Below, piece after piece: positions 50,201-59,885 of a DNA stretch of 64,000 bases. How positions within the stretch are numbered: position 1 is the stretch's first letter; every line of letters starts with the position of its first letter. Both the position numbers and the translations under genes were made by a program. The notes beneath the pieces were generated by a model. It worked only from the letters and a program-made list of their open reading frames with translations. It was not told the origin of the DNA and made no database searches. The DNA is from Telopea speciosissima (lineage: Eukaryota; Streptophyta; Magnoliopsida; Proteales; Proteaceae). The stretch is taken from contig NC_057926.1 of assembly GCF_018873765.1 (NCBI RefSeq), positions 45,995,043 to 46,059,042 on the forward strand. Direction: 5' to 3'.

Positions 50201-53030
50201 GGCATGGTTGTAAACATATTTCATTACCTCCAGTCTATTGGATCACCCCTCCATAAGAATGAATATATGGACCATGGACAGCTTTGTTTCGATTATTTGG
50301 GTGTCCGAAAGCAGGAAAATAATCATGATATACTCCACCTTTTGCTCAACTCTGATGCATATTGGGTCAAGGAAATTGATGAAAGAACACTTTGGAGAAA
50401 TGCGAACTTGGTTGGTCTCAATCTGAAGCAGTTTGTTTCTGCTGCTAGGAGCCACTGGTGTTCAGAAGTGTCCTTTATCGGTATTAAAGTATTGGAAAGA
50501 CTGGAAGCCCTTTATAATTTCGCTAGGCGCAATTTTTTCCCAATATTTTGCCAAGAGATTGTTGTCCTCCACATGTATGAAGTATCACAATTTTTAGTTG
50601 AGTCAGACTTTCTGGTACGGAAACACCGGTTACGTGAACTTCAGAAGTTCCTTGCGTCATGTAGAGAGCGCTTCTTGAATATTCTATTCCCCCAGGACTG
50701 GAGGCAAGCAATGACAGAGAATTTGATTGCCTTGAGGGAGACCTCGCCTTTTAGGGATTTACTTAAAGATGTTATAATTGATAACATCAATTTGAAGGGT
50801 AGGCCAACATATGGGCAATTTGGGAGGGTGGTGATGCTGATCTTTGTATCTGGAGATCTAACAGATGAACTGTATCAGATGATCGCAAACCGATTTTGTG
50901 TGCAGGCGCCTTGGAGAGCATTCATTGAGGAGTTGAAAGAAAACAAGGGGTCAGGATTTGCACGGATTTCTCTAGTCCACAGGCTTCAACATGCTCTGGA
51001 AGATGCTTTCAGAGTGACCTGGAACATGGAATCTGACTATATGTCACCTCACTGTTACATATATCTTGTTGAGCGCCTTTTGTATTGGGCATCTTCTTGC
51101 CAAAGATATTTTTTCACAACGAAATCTTCTATTATTGAGTCGCTCGCTTGCCAAGAGTGGAATGCTAAGTCAAGCATTCGTCGGTCTACTGATGTGCATG
51201 CATCATTGGAAAATTCTTATGATTTTATTGCTGGACAAATCGCGCAACTTCTTTTTGACAAGCGCGTGACATTTGAATGGCTTAAGAAGTCCAACTTCAC
51301 CGTCAAGGACTATTATCCAGTTTTTGTGTTAAGATTGATTGTAGTGATTAGTTTAGTTTGTCTTAACCGTCGGAGGCATTTTGGTTTACTTTATAAACTG
51401 CTAAGTAGGAATGACATTATCCGTGAGCTACCTCATGCATTCTATGGGATACTTCAGGGAAGACGGAAGCATAATTTTTCTTATGTGCTAGCTGAAGCAC
51501 TTAAAACTATTGAGAATCCCCTTGTACTGATTTCAGGAGGTAATTGTACAGAAATTTTATGTTCAGATGCTATACATGTAGATATGGGGGCCATCCAATG
51601 CAGAGAGGATTTATTAAGAGTTTTATACCCTAAGAGTTTGGAAGATGTGGAAAGTCAAATTTGTTCTGTTGAAGCAGAAAGGATTATTTCATGTAATCAA
51701 GATCTTTCTTCAGAGAGAACTGATCAAAAGAATATTGCTGAACCTCCATCTCAGTCTAGGTTAGCTGTGAATGTAGATGAGGGGAACAATGTTAAACTTT
51801 CTTCTGCCGCTGAGTTAGGTGGAAAGGTGGATCCAATCATTGAGGGGGAAGATGAAAATGAAAAAAATGATCTGCAAATGATATATCAGCATTTTTGGAA
51901 AACTTTTGAAGATTATGGGAATGCTACAAGCTTGGCTTCTAAAATCCCACAGATCAAGGTATTATGTTTAAATGCATCCATGTTATTTATTTAATAGATG
52001 AAACGCGCATATAAATTGTTTCCTTTTCTTTTCCCAGGTGTCAGTGAAGGAATCTATTTGCATTATGGAGTTCGCTATAACCCAACTGGGGCAGAAGAAT
52101 AACTATCCAAATGAAGATTTAAAATTGTTTGAAGAAGCAAAACACATGCTTGCTGATTTGACTAAGCTCTCCTTTGCTTTGGACATGCGGTTAGTTTCAA
52201 TCTCTTCCCTTCGGTGTGGGTCTGGGTCTGGGTCTGGCCGGGTGGGCGGGTGTTGTGTGCATCCGGTCTTGCTTTACGCTACATCATTGCAGTCACCTTT
52301 TCTTGACTATGCTGTTTATTTGAATGGCTATTGAAATTGGTAATTTACCTCCAAAAGTGTTTATTAATCTCTTTCACAAGCTTTTAACCGAGTCTGGAAT
52401 AGTTTGCTTGGTACATTAGCCTTCATTGTTTCGTACAGTTGTTTCATTCTGGTCTGAGCCTGAAACCCATTCAAGTGATTGACGCATTCAAGTAACGCCC
52501 AATGATTATTTTGCTTCATACAGCTCAACAAAAAAATTAACTACTAAACAAACAAGAATTTTATATCCAATGGTGCCGAAATAATTTTACTGGTTCATCA
52601 GTTTATTTGGTTGCTGAGGCTTTGAAATTTTCATTTCCTTCTGATTGAACATGTTTGATTTTTTTTCCCCAGTGATGAAGAGCTTAAGAATAATATTTCA
52701 ACAATCGAAGAACTTTTTAGAAAGTTGAGTGAAAGGAGGTCAAGACTCGAGAATTTGTTGGATTCCCTGTTCTTGCAAAGTAACTCAGACACACTCGGTG
52801 AGGCATCACAGGATGGTGTTGCCTCAGGAACCCAAAATCACAGCAGCAAGGGAGAAGAAAAGAATGGCAAGGGTAAGAGAAATACCAAGTCCAAGAAGGG
52901 GAAGAAAAGGGCTTCAACTGAAAGTATTCCATCAGAAGCTGAAAAGACTAGCAAAAATGAAAAAGAAAACGAGAAGGGGAAAGGAAGTACCAAGTCAAAG
53001 AAGGGAAAGAAGGGCAAAAGAAAGAAGTAA
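26213..53030 (+). CDS. Fused SF1B (UPF1/SEN1-like) plus SF1A (UvrD-like) helicase with TPR-like C-terminus, 2,841 aa
   Basis: Fourteen exons: 26213-26326, 28078-28623, 29584-30777, 30987-31314, 38782-39037, 39149-39365, 39499-39851, 40168-40704, 44413-45616, 45908-46258, 46687-46924, 49281-51958, 52038-52189, 52673-53030. All junctions are GT-AG and in phase, with no stop. Helicase 1 (residues about 240-885): NESQTNA 244-250, Walker A GPPGTGKT 271-278, DEAA 580-583, GDECQLPA 606-613, QYRMHP 646-651, GFQGSE 774-779, NVALTRAK 806-813. Helicase 2 (about 1080-1700): Walker A GRSGTGKT 1101-1108, DEVQD 1392-1396, GDTAQTI 1420-1426, LNQNFRTH 1471-1478, VAITRTR 1640-1646. Residues 1701-1780 look TPR-like; 1780-2720 are helical without known motifs; 2781-2841 are lysine-rich. 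Both ATPase sites look intact. Family members unwind nucleic acid, probably in the nucleus here, but the actual substrate is unknown. It could conceivably be annotated as two genes; phase continuity argues for one. Confidence 0.88.
29305..29434. repeat. Dispersed repeat in intron 2 (GCCTAGGCG type)
   Basis: Text such as TAGGCAACC...GCCTAGGCGAAGCCTTAACAACTATG resembles the MITE at 41796-41917, but its ends are eroded. No coding content. Confidence 0.4.
34870..36548 (+). mobile_element. L1-type LINE fragment: ORF1 only
   Basis: Contains the 5' end of ORF1 (start codon at 34915, [10 protein letters not shown]), which the LINE at 913 lacks. The frame changes once near 35105, then 35109-36098 is open, with [25 protein letters not shown] and a knuckle C-x2-C-x4-H-x4-C ([14 protein letters not shown]) near 35640-35680. 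The tail ([16 protein letters not shown] at about 36380) matches the other copy. It stops abruptly near 36548 and is directly followed by copia reverse-transcriptase sequence; no A-tail or ORF2 is present. Confidence 0.82.
36549..38064 (+). mobile_element. Ty1/copia fragment, plus strand: RT, RNase H and 3' LTR (fossil)
   Basis: Reverse-transcriptase-like text (for example [20 protein letters not shown] at about 36770, then [12 protein letters not shown]) and RNase H-like text (EAFTDVGWM near 37450, [12 protein letters not shown] near 37575) are followed by a purine tract and a short LTR, 37931-38064 (TGTTGTAATATGG to CTCAACA). No matching 5' LTR is found. It is 5'-incomplete and broken, with several breaks. 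It lies inside the minus-strand copia element. Confidence 0.78.
38332..38658. repeat. Tandem duplication, 162-bp unit, two copies
   Basis: GTAGAGTTTAAGTTCTGTTG starts at 38332 and again at 38494. The following text, up to a T-rich end and AACAAGAA, is nearly identical in both. It lies between the copia LTR and exon 5, only about 120 bp before the acceptor. Confidence 0.85.
41262..41434 (+). mobile_element. tRNA-derived SINE (Au-like)
   Basis: Begins GAGGGCGGGCCTTGGTGCAA, with an A-box-like TTGGTGCAACAGTAAG and a B box GGTTCGAGTC. It ends GCACTTGTTACGCCC and a T-run. The copy at 47463 is closely similar. It is a Pol III-type short retroelement, not a tRNA gene. Confidence 0.85.
41796..41917. 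mobile_element. Short MITE, 122 bp
   Basis: Perfect 16-bp terminal inverted repeats CATAGTTATCAAGGTG. The interior is built of GTCGCCTAGGCG-like text. It cannot code for anything. Confidence 0.83.
47463..47637 (+). mobile_element. tRNA-derived SINE (Au-like)
   Basis: Same family as 41262-41434 (TTGGTGCAACGTTAAGG, GGTTCGAGTC, T-run end). Flanked by 18-bp duplications with two mismatches, ATGTTAGGTGAAGCTACC at 47445-47462 and ATGTTAGGTTAGGCTACC at 47638-47655. Confidence 0.88.
48693..48843 (-). mobile_element. tRNA-derived SINE, minus strand, shared by both helicase copies
   Basis: The minus strand reads CGGCGCAATGGCAATGTTGC, then TTGCAACCTGGTGGT, and ends GGAGCCTCATGCATTGCGTA, matching the SINE family. 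The same insertion is at about 7815-7934 in copy 1. The B box is degraded. Confidence 0.7.
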
Positions 53031-55392
53031 TTTTATGCATTCTTGCTCTCATTCCTGTTCCCTCTAATATGTTTTTTCCTTTTTTTTTTTTTTTTTTTTG
53101 TATATGTAGCTTTCATCAATGGCTTATTTGTTTGTAAATTTTTTTTTTTTTGGTAAATTCTAAGCAAGTTGAACCCCATCCTTCAGTTCTTTTTCTTTTT
53201 TGTATCTGCCAAAACAGGGATTTCCCAGTGTCTTCATGCAAACTTGGGCAGGGGCCAGTGAAATCTGTCTCGCAAAAATGTTCAGCATGAATGTTTCACC
53301 CTAGGAAGTCATTGAAATTTTAAAGTTCTGTTTGAGTAATGAAAAAAATCTCAGAAGTTTTTAAACATTTGGGGAGTGGGTAAGCTTTTGAAACTCCTAG
53401 CTAATGTTTAATTTAAGTTACCTAAGTTAACTTTGTGTGAAGGTGTCAACTTGAAAGAAGTAATAACTGCATATGTTCAGTTGTCATTATTCATATATTT
53501 GCAGGTGTGACTGTTCCTTTAACTTAGTAAAGTCCTTAATATTTCTGTAATTCCTAGGTTTCTGACCTGTTCGATGACTTCAGGAAAAAAAATGAAAGCC
53601 ACAAGGATTCCTCAGTGTCTAATTGTTAAACCATATAAGACTTAAACTATTATTACCATATAAGGGTTTCTTGTAAGCCTATAGCCTCAGCTTCCCCTCC
53701 TAGTTGAATCTTAATCTTACCACAAAACTAGTATTATTTCAGATGCTCTCTCTGTACAATGATGGCAAACATGGAAGGTAACACAAATATAATATGTTAC
53801 TGTTGATCTCTTATTCTTTGTAGATCATTAGTTAACATGTCTGATGGCTATTTCTGTAGTTGATGCATCTACAGTGTTAATCCAGCTACTCATCCTAATT
53901 CGAAAATGAAACCAGTCATAATGCCCAGATTTCTTTTCCTGTTTTCTCTCAGATGGATCCAACTCGGCAATTCAGGTATGATTTTCTACCATGTAGCAGG
54001 TATTGAGTGCATCCATCCCTACTTGTGTAAATTTTGAACCCAAACAAACCCCATCACATATCAAACAAAAGTGGATGAACATAATTAAAACTCATTTGCG
54101 ATTCAATAATTTTGGAATTTGAATATATGAAATGATAATAAAAATTATTCAATACATGATGAACCATACAATTGAGTTTGGACTTTTTGAAATATAAGAT
54201 CACGGAAGTGGTGAACCCCTGAGTATAATGTTTGTTTTGATTACGTTTTTTATAATCTATAAAAAAATAAGTAAATAAATAAGAATTGTGTCAGTGTCAA
54301 AACACCTTCTAAGAACTAATCCAACTATTGTTTAAAGTGCAACCCACATAGTGGCAAGTGATAAATAGTCAAGTGTTACATTTCGTTAGGCATAGGCATA
54401 ATGACGCCTAGGTCCGTATATTCTTACACTACCACTGACTATGCAGTTTCTCCTGTTTCTATTCAACGGTTTGAATTTCCCACTTGGCATGCTGACACAA
54501 AGTTGGTGGAGGGTGGAGTGACGGAAAAAAATTACCACCTAAGGCGGCTTGTCCAAGGAACTCTAATCCATTCTAATAAAATTTGATGTGTTTTGTATAA
54601 GTTTGATTTCATCTGGCGAAGGGTTCTGTTTTCTTAATGGATATAAAAACCACCAAGTGGTAATAAAATGAGGCAAATAAAGAAAAGGAGAGGATTCATC
54701 TTAAGGTTCATAAATCCCTTCAAGGGTTTTAGTATGTTCTAAAATACCGTTTCTTGCTTCTCGTGAATTGGATCTCATTTACCGTGGACGGAGGGAAACT
54801 CAGTCCTATATATGTGGTTTGAACTGGCCTTACCAATATAGACTGTATCATTTTTTTGGGTTCAGTCATTGGTAGATGAGTTGAAAATCTAAATCTAAAA
54901 TTTTACAAAAAATATAAAGATGAAAAATGAAAACTTTTAAAATACAACGAAATTACAATAAATGTGTAATAAACGGTAATTTTTTGTTTGTTGAAATGTA
55001 AATTTGCCTAGAATAGAATTACTAAAAATAGTAATAAGGCTCATGGTTGATCAAATCCATACCATGACTAATATACTTAACCATAATGAGATCGGTTAGG
55101 TATCAGTATCATGCAACGACGATACGTATCAGTCGATGTAATACTAATACCTTAAAAGGTTTTTTGGAAAAAAGTTCCCTGCATGGCCATCCCCAGACAC
55201 ATTGGGGATGGAAATGACCACCCCACCCCCATGAATGATAGAATTTCCATCCCAATGTGCCAACACGCAATCTCATTGGCTGCCGCGATCTCATGGCCTC
55301 TACGTTCCCATGCAGAAAACGATTCCCCAAAGGTTTAAACCATGCAATGAGGAGAGAAAGAGAATAGAGAGAGGAGCTGCTGCTGATACAAC
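53031..55392. other. Intergenic DNA between helicase copy 2 and MGST3
   Basis: The first 600 bp share text with the 3' flank of copy 1. There is an inverted repeat around 55185-55260 (CACATTGGGGATGGAAAT and its inverse ATTTCCATCCCAATGTG), probably a small foldback element. No gene seen. Confidence 0.55.
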
Positions 55393-55941
55393 TAGGGCTG
55401 CAATAGGGTCGGGTTGGGCTGGGCTTTTTAAAACCCTAGCCCAACCCTGAGTCCCCGTAGTTGGGCCCAAGCCCAACCCGACCCTAAGTCAGGGCTTGAA
55501 AAATCCCAACCCTGACCCGCCCTTAGGGTCGGGCCGGGCTGACCCTATTTGGCCTTGATTGTGGGGTGGGAAAGAGATAGATGCATGGGTTGGGCTAGAC
55601 CGGGGAGAAAATTATCAATTTTACATAAAATAATATTATAATAAAATATATTATAGCACTTATTACTTTCATATATAATATATTATGTAATAATGTGTGT
55701 GTGATGTCTAAAGTTTATGATATATATTATAATGTCAATCTATATTTTATAGTATAACTTAAACAGGGTCGGACTGGGCCGGGCCAGGCTTAGTCGAAGG
55801 CTCAACCCTAACTCGACCCGACCCTTACTTAGGGTCAAACATAGCCAGCCTTGACCTGCCCTCAGGATCAGGATATCTCAGCCCAGGCCCTGTTCGGGCT
55901 CAGAGCACGTTCGGGCCAACAGGGCCAAACTTGCACCCCAA
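55393..55941 (+). mobile_element. hAT-like non-autonomous element, 549 bp
   Basis: Ends TAGGGCTGCAA and TTGCACCCCAA, flanked by GATACAAC (55385-55392) and GACACAAC (55942-55949), an 8-bp target duplication with one mismatch. Same length as the copy at 24655-25203, with the AT-rich core in the middle; no transposase. It lies about 240 bp upstream of the MGST3 start codon. Confidence 0.87.
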
Positions 55942-56182
55942 GACACAACCAACGCCGGCAGCCCAAAGAGATTTTTCTCTTACGCACGTACTTATCAAAC
56001 ATGAGAACTAAAAATGGTTTTTTTAAGAAACTTCTGTTAAAAATAATAGAAAATGGAGAAAATCTAGACTTGCTACCCAAGTAAGTCGTCTCTTCCGACC
56101 TGATAAAAGGGCCCAAGCTACGGAGAATCGAGAAAACATCGAATTCGACTCTCAGATCAGAGAAGAAAAATCGAGAGAGAAA

Positions 56183-56943
56183 ATGGCTTCTGTGGTTGAT
56201 TTGCTGCCCAAGGAGTACGGCTATGTCGTTCTGGTGCTCGTTCTCTATGGCTTCTTCAATTCCTGGATGGCCTTCCAAGTCGGCAAAGCCCGGAAGAAGT
56301 AATCAACTCTTCCTTTCTCAAAATGAAAAGAAGAATTTATAATATATATTTCATCAATCAAGCAAAACCCTTTAATTGTTGTTGATTTTTACAGGTATAA
56401 AGTTTTTTATCCTGCCCTATACGCTGAATCAGATAACAAGGATGCCAATCTCTTCAACTGTGTTCAGGTTCAATTTCTATATAAAAAGATCCATCTTTTG
56501 TCTTAAATTTCATTTCTTTTTATTGGGTTTTCGATTTCATTTAATGGGTTTTGAGGATTAAATTCGATGGGGATGATGGGTTACAGAGAGGACACCAGAA
56601 CTCACTGGAGATTATGCCGGTGTTCTTTGTATTGCTTCTGCTTGGAGGGCTTCAATACCCTGTAGTTGCAGCTGGGCTTGGCATTTTTTACATCGTTGGT
56701 CGATACTTCTACTTCAATGGCTATGCTTCTGGGGATCCCAAGAATCGTTTGAGAGGGTGAGTTTTTGAAATTTGAATCATCAGATTTCAAATCAAAATTG
56801 AGTTTTTGATTTTCTGTAAATGGGTTTGATTTTTATTATTCTTTCTGGGTTTTGTGGATTTGAACAGGGAATTCTATGCCTTATCATTGCTTGGACTTGC
56901 GGGTTGCTCTATTTCATTGGGAGTTAATCTTCTGCTTCGATGA
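56183..56943 (+). CDS. MGST3: Microsomal glutathione S-transferase 3, 144 aa
   Basis: Exons 56183-56298, 56395-56467, 56587-56756 and 56868-56943, all GT-AG and in phase. It belongs to the MAPEG family of membrane enzymes, which conjugate glutathione to, or reduce, lipophilic compounds such as lipid peroxides, usually in the ER membrane. The protein starts MASVVDLLPKEYGYVVLVLV and has four hydrophobic segments. It carries the family block FNCVQRGHQNSLE (residues about 59-71), containing the conserved N-x-x-E of MAPEG proteins, then GDPKNRLRG before the last helix, which ends in NLLLR. The length fits plant MGST3 proteins (about 145 residues). The start is the first ATG and gives the conserved N-terminus. 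The gene lies 3.2 kb after helicase copy 2 on the same strand, with a hAT-like MITE just upstream. Nothing looks broken. Confidence 0.96.
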
Positions 56944-57803
56944 ATTTTCTGGAGATTAGAGATTGGGTTTTAGATTTAGGTTGGCTTTTTGACTTTTAAA
57001 GAGATGGAAATGTTGTGATTTGGGAGTGATTGAGGTAGTGGTTTGTGTTTGACGTTGAAATAAATGTTGGGTCTATGCTTTCGTCTTAGTGTCAATCTAA
57101 GGTTACATTCTGTATTAATATATTTTACTTTTTAGATTTTTGAATCTAATGTTGACTTTCATATCCATTTATTTAAATTTTTTTTATTTATTGACGTTAT
57201 CTATCAATTTTTTTAGACAATTATTACAATAAAATTAAGGGCGATGTTCTCTGTTCGGGACCGCACAGGAGCAGTGCCTAGAGGTCATTTAGGGGGTGGG
57301 GCGGTTATTTTACCCACCTCCATGTGTCTGGACGCATCCTACACTCCCAGACACAACCATGTCTACAACCATTGAATAGGGATAAGAGGTCATGTATTAT
57401 ACATAATCATTCTCATCCAATGGTTGTAAGTAAGGTTGTGTATTATACACGATCATTTTCATCCAATGATTGAAAACACAAACATGCATCATGCACGACC
57501 GTATACAAAACCTTTTTGTCAAATTATAAACACAGTTGCAAGTAGTCAAGTATTAATGAATGATGGTTTACCCAAAAAAAAAAAAAAAAAGTATTAATAA
57601 ATGATGACCAATAGTTTGACATTGTCTAAAATGTATTTTTTTTGTTATAGTAAATAGATTCAAAATGAGGAAAAGAACCACAACTGATTTCAATGAGAGG
57701 AGTCTCCAAAGCCTGCTAGAGCATTCGCTACAAAGCTGTCTTCTCTAAAACGTATAAAGGTCAAAAGTGCATGTGTGGCGTGTAGGTCCTATGTTGAAGT
57801 TTT
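56944..57803. other. 3' flank of MGST3 and repeat DNA
   Basis: The 3' untranslated region of MGST3 probably ends within the first 200 bp. From 57240 (GGGCGATGTTCTCTGTTCGG) to about 57500 there is a probable MITE-like repeat with repeated CATTCTCATCCAATGGTTG text. No gene seen. Confidence 0.5.
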
Positions 57804-57970
57804 CTTTTTTTGTCTTTTTTTTTTGGTGAAAAGAGGAGTATTTATTGAAACGTGTCCAACGCTCGGTATCGAGATTACAAAGATATGATAGCCAAGGAGA
57901 GGAGATGGGCCAGGATGTCCTACATGTGACGGACATCACCCTCCTTGCCAGGGAGTCCGCTGTGCTATTA
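57804..57970 (-). mobile_element. 5'-truncated LINE tail, 167 bp
   Basis: Flanked by TTGAAGTTTT (57794-57803 and 57971-57980). The minus strand ends GTTTCAATAAATACTCCTC and an A-rich tail (T-runs at 57804-57825). No coding domain remains. Confidence 0.72.
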
Positions 57971-58017
57971 TTGAAGTTTTTTTTTTTTTTTTTTCCTTCT
58001 TTTGAGATGCAATCCAT

Positions 58018-58318
58018 TCGGACACACGTGTACTTATGCATACGTACATACACGTGCACGCACGAACGCACATTTCGACACACGCACAAACACGCATGCA
58101 CAGACACACACAGGCATGCATATGTGCATGCAGATGTATGGACGCACATAGGCACATGCATGCCCACACATGCCCACATAAAAACATACGACACAAATAG
58201 GCACACACACACACACACAATGGCATGCCCACACACCCAACACACTCATACGCATGCACACTCATCCACACACGGACATGCATGCAAGCACACGTACACG
58301 TGTGTGTGTGTGTGCTTC
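58018..58318. repeat. CA/TG-rich alternating tract, about 300 bp
   Basis: Almost purely alternating purine-pyrimidine sequence with CA, CG and TG steps (ACACACGTGTAC, GCATGCACAGACAC, GTGTGTGTGTG). It follows a 20-T run. Long open frames in it (Thr/His- or Val/Cys-rich) are by-products of the repeat. Confidence 0.88.
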
Positions 58319-58342
58319 ACTACTTCCTTCCATGAGAGAGAG

Positions 58343-58510
58343 GGATTGAGCTCCTCTCCAAGGAGCCCAACATGCCCAGGGAGCATCCAGCCGTTGGGCT
58401 GTGTCACACACATCCCTAGGCATGCGCCAAGATGTGTGCAGCACAGCCCAATCCTTGGATGCCCACTGGGCACTCCCTGGTGCTGAGCTCCCTGGAGAGG
58501 AGCCAGATCC
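58343..58510. mobile_element. Foldback MITE, family GGATTGAGCTCCTCTCC, copy 3
   Basis: Starts GGATTGAGCTCCTCTCCAAG, ends with the inverse of GGATCTGGCTCCTCTCCA, and folds on itself as the copies at 23963 and 25375 do. GAGAGAG lies on both sides (before 58342 and after 58510), a possible target duplication. 168 bp. Confidence 0.83.
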
Positions 58511-58700
58511 GAGAGAGAAAGTGAGAGTTGCAACGATCTCGTCTACCTTATTTGGTAGAGATAATCCTAAAACTTAGCTAGCAATTTGTGTTTCACCAGT
58601 CCCTTTGATTCCTCCAGTCCTTGAGCTCTTGATCTTAATGTTCTCCTTTCTTTTTTCACTATCTCCTTATCTTATGTTTTTGATAGATATTTAAATTCTT

Positions 58701-58977
58701 ATTTTTTTTTTGGAAAAAGAAAAAAATTAATTAATAAACAGACCTTTACATCCTATAGTAAAATTTCCCTGCAGCATCTTTGGAAATAAGATGGTGCAAG
58801 AAGGGGGGGGGTGGAATCTATACAAAATTCGATCTCAGATGGAGAGTGTATAGAGTTAGCTAGCCAGTTTGCACAATGATTTCCATCCCTCTAACAAAAA
58901 GGAAAGGAGGTGGACCGGAAGGCATTTGCTATATACTTGATTCGATGGATGGTGTTCCAAGCTCGCCAGTGGGCTTC
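58701..58977 (-). mobile_element. 5'-truncated LINE tail, 277 bp
   Basis: A 19-bp duplication flanks it: GATAGATATTTAAATTCTT (58682-58700) and GATAGATATCTAAATTCTT (58978-58996), one mismatch. It begins with a T-run, so the A-tail is on the minus strand. The coding remnant, if any, is not recognisable. Confidence 0.8.
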
Positions 58978-58996
58978 GATAGATATCTAAATTCTT

Positions 58997-59885
58997 TTAT
59001 CCATAAAACATAAGTAAGCTATTGAGGTAGAGTAAATAGATTCATTGGATTGGTTATGTCAAAGCCTTCACACCCATATTTTACTAAAAGACATGTCCAC
59101 CGATAAAGTAAGCTTATAAAAATAAGATTTGGTTTCCACCAAAACATGCTCTATGAAAGGATTGAAAGCATTTAAAAGATAGTATCGAGTTTTCCTTCAC
59201 CCATAGCGAAGGGCGAACTCTTTCACCGATAGTCATCATTATGAGGTCAAAACTGTCGAGTTGAAATTGCTCTAAAACAACAAACAACAAACTCAGCATT
59301 ATCCCAGCTTAACGGATCGGCTAAATGAATCCAAACAAAACAAGTAAAGTTGAGGTCTAAACAAAGAGGGGAATGAAGAGATGCAAAACAAGGGATGCAG
59401 AATAAGATGAGAAATGAAAAAGCAAAAAAGAAAAAAAGACAAATGAAAGGTGGAAAATAAAAGAAAAATGAAAGTAAGAAGAAATAGGCACAACCTAGTA
59501 AGTCAAAAGAATCTCAGTTAGACGGGTCTGTTACATGAAATTGCTCTAAACCTCATTCCATAATCGTAGCTGACCATCCATAACAAATCAAAAAACAAAA
59601 ACCCTTAAGAAAATAATAATGAAAGAAAACGAGAACAAAACTACCACAACTCCAATACATAACCTGGGAATCTGGAGGATATACTTCTATCACAGATCCA
59701 TTACATGACCGGGCCTCGAGGCCTACGGCCTCTTAACAGTCCTTCGGAATAAGCCCATTTATGCAAGTGTCGGAATACAAGATATCGCATCCCAACAACC
59801 ACCATTCAAAGTAACATAATAAAAGTTTGTGCACGAACGTCTCACTTTTATGACAAAATAAAAAGATAGAAATATCACTTCTGAT
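58997..59885. other. 3' flank of the HS1-like gene, no other gene seen
   Basis: AT-rich intergenic DNA with purine-rich runs at 59340-59480. The nearest part (59700-59885) probably contains the 3' untranslated region of the minus-strand gene. Confidence 0.5.

Noticed and set aside
26213-53030. Two separate helicase genes instead of one fusion
   Set aside because: All 13 introns are phase-compatible and no stop, leader or convincing new start is seen between residues 885 and 1080. Still worth testing with transcripts.
54401-54586. Open frame of 61 codons between helicase copy 2 and MGST3
   Set aside because: No similarity to a known family that I recognise and no splice or codon pattern; chance length for this base composition.
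57845-58486. Long open frames rich in Thr/His (plus) and Val/Cys (minus)
   Set aside because: They are produced by the CA/TG repeat and the neighbouring MITE and LINE tail; no domain, and all frames are open for the same reason.
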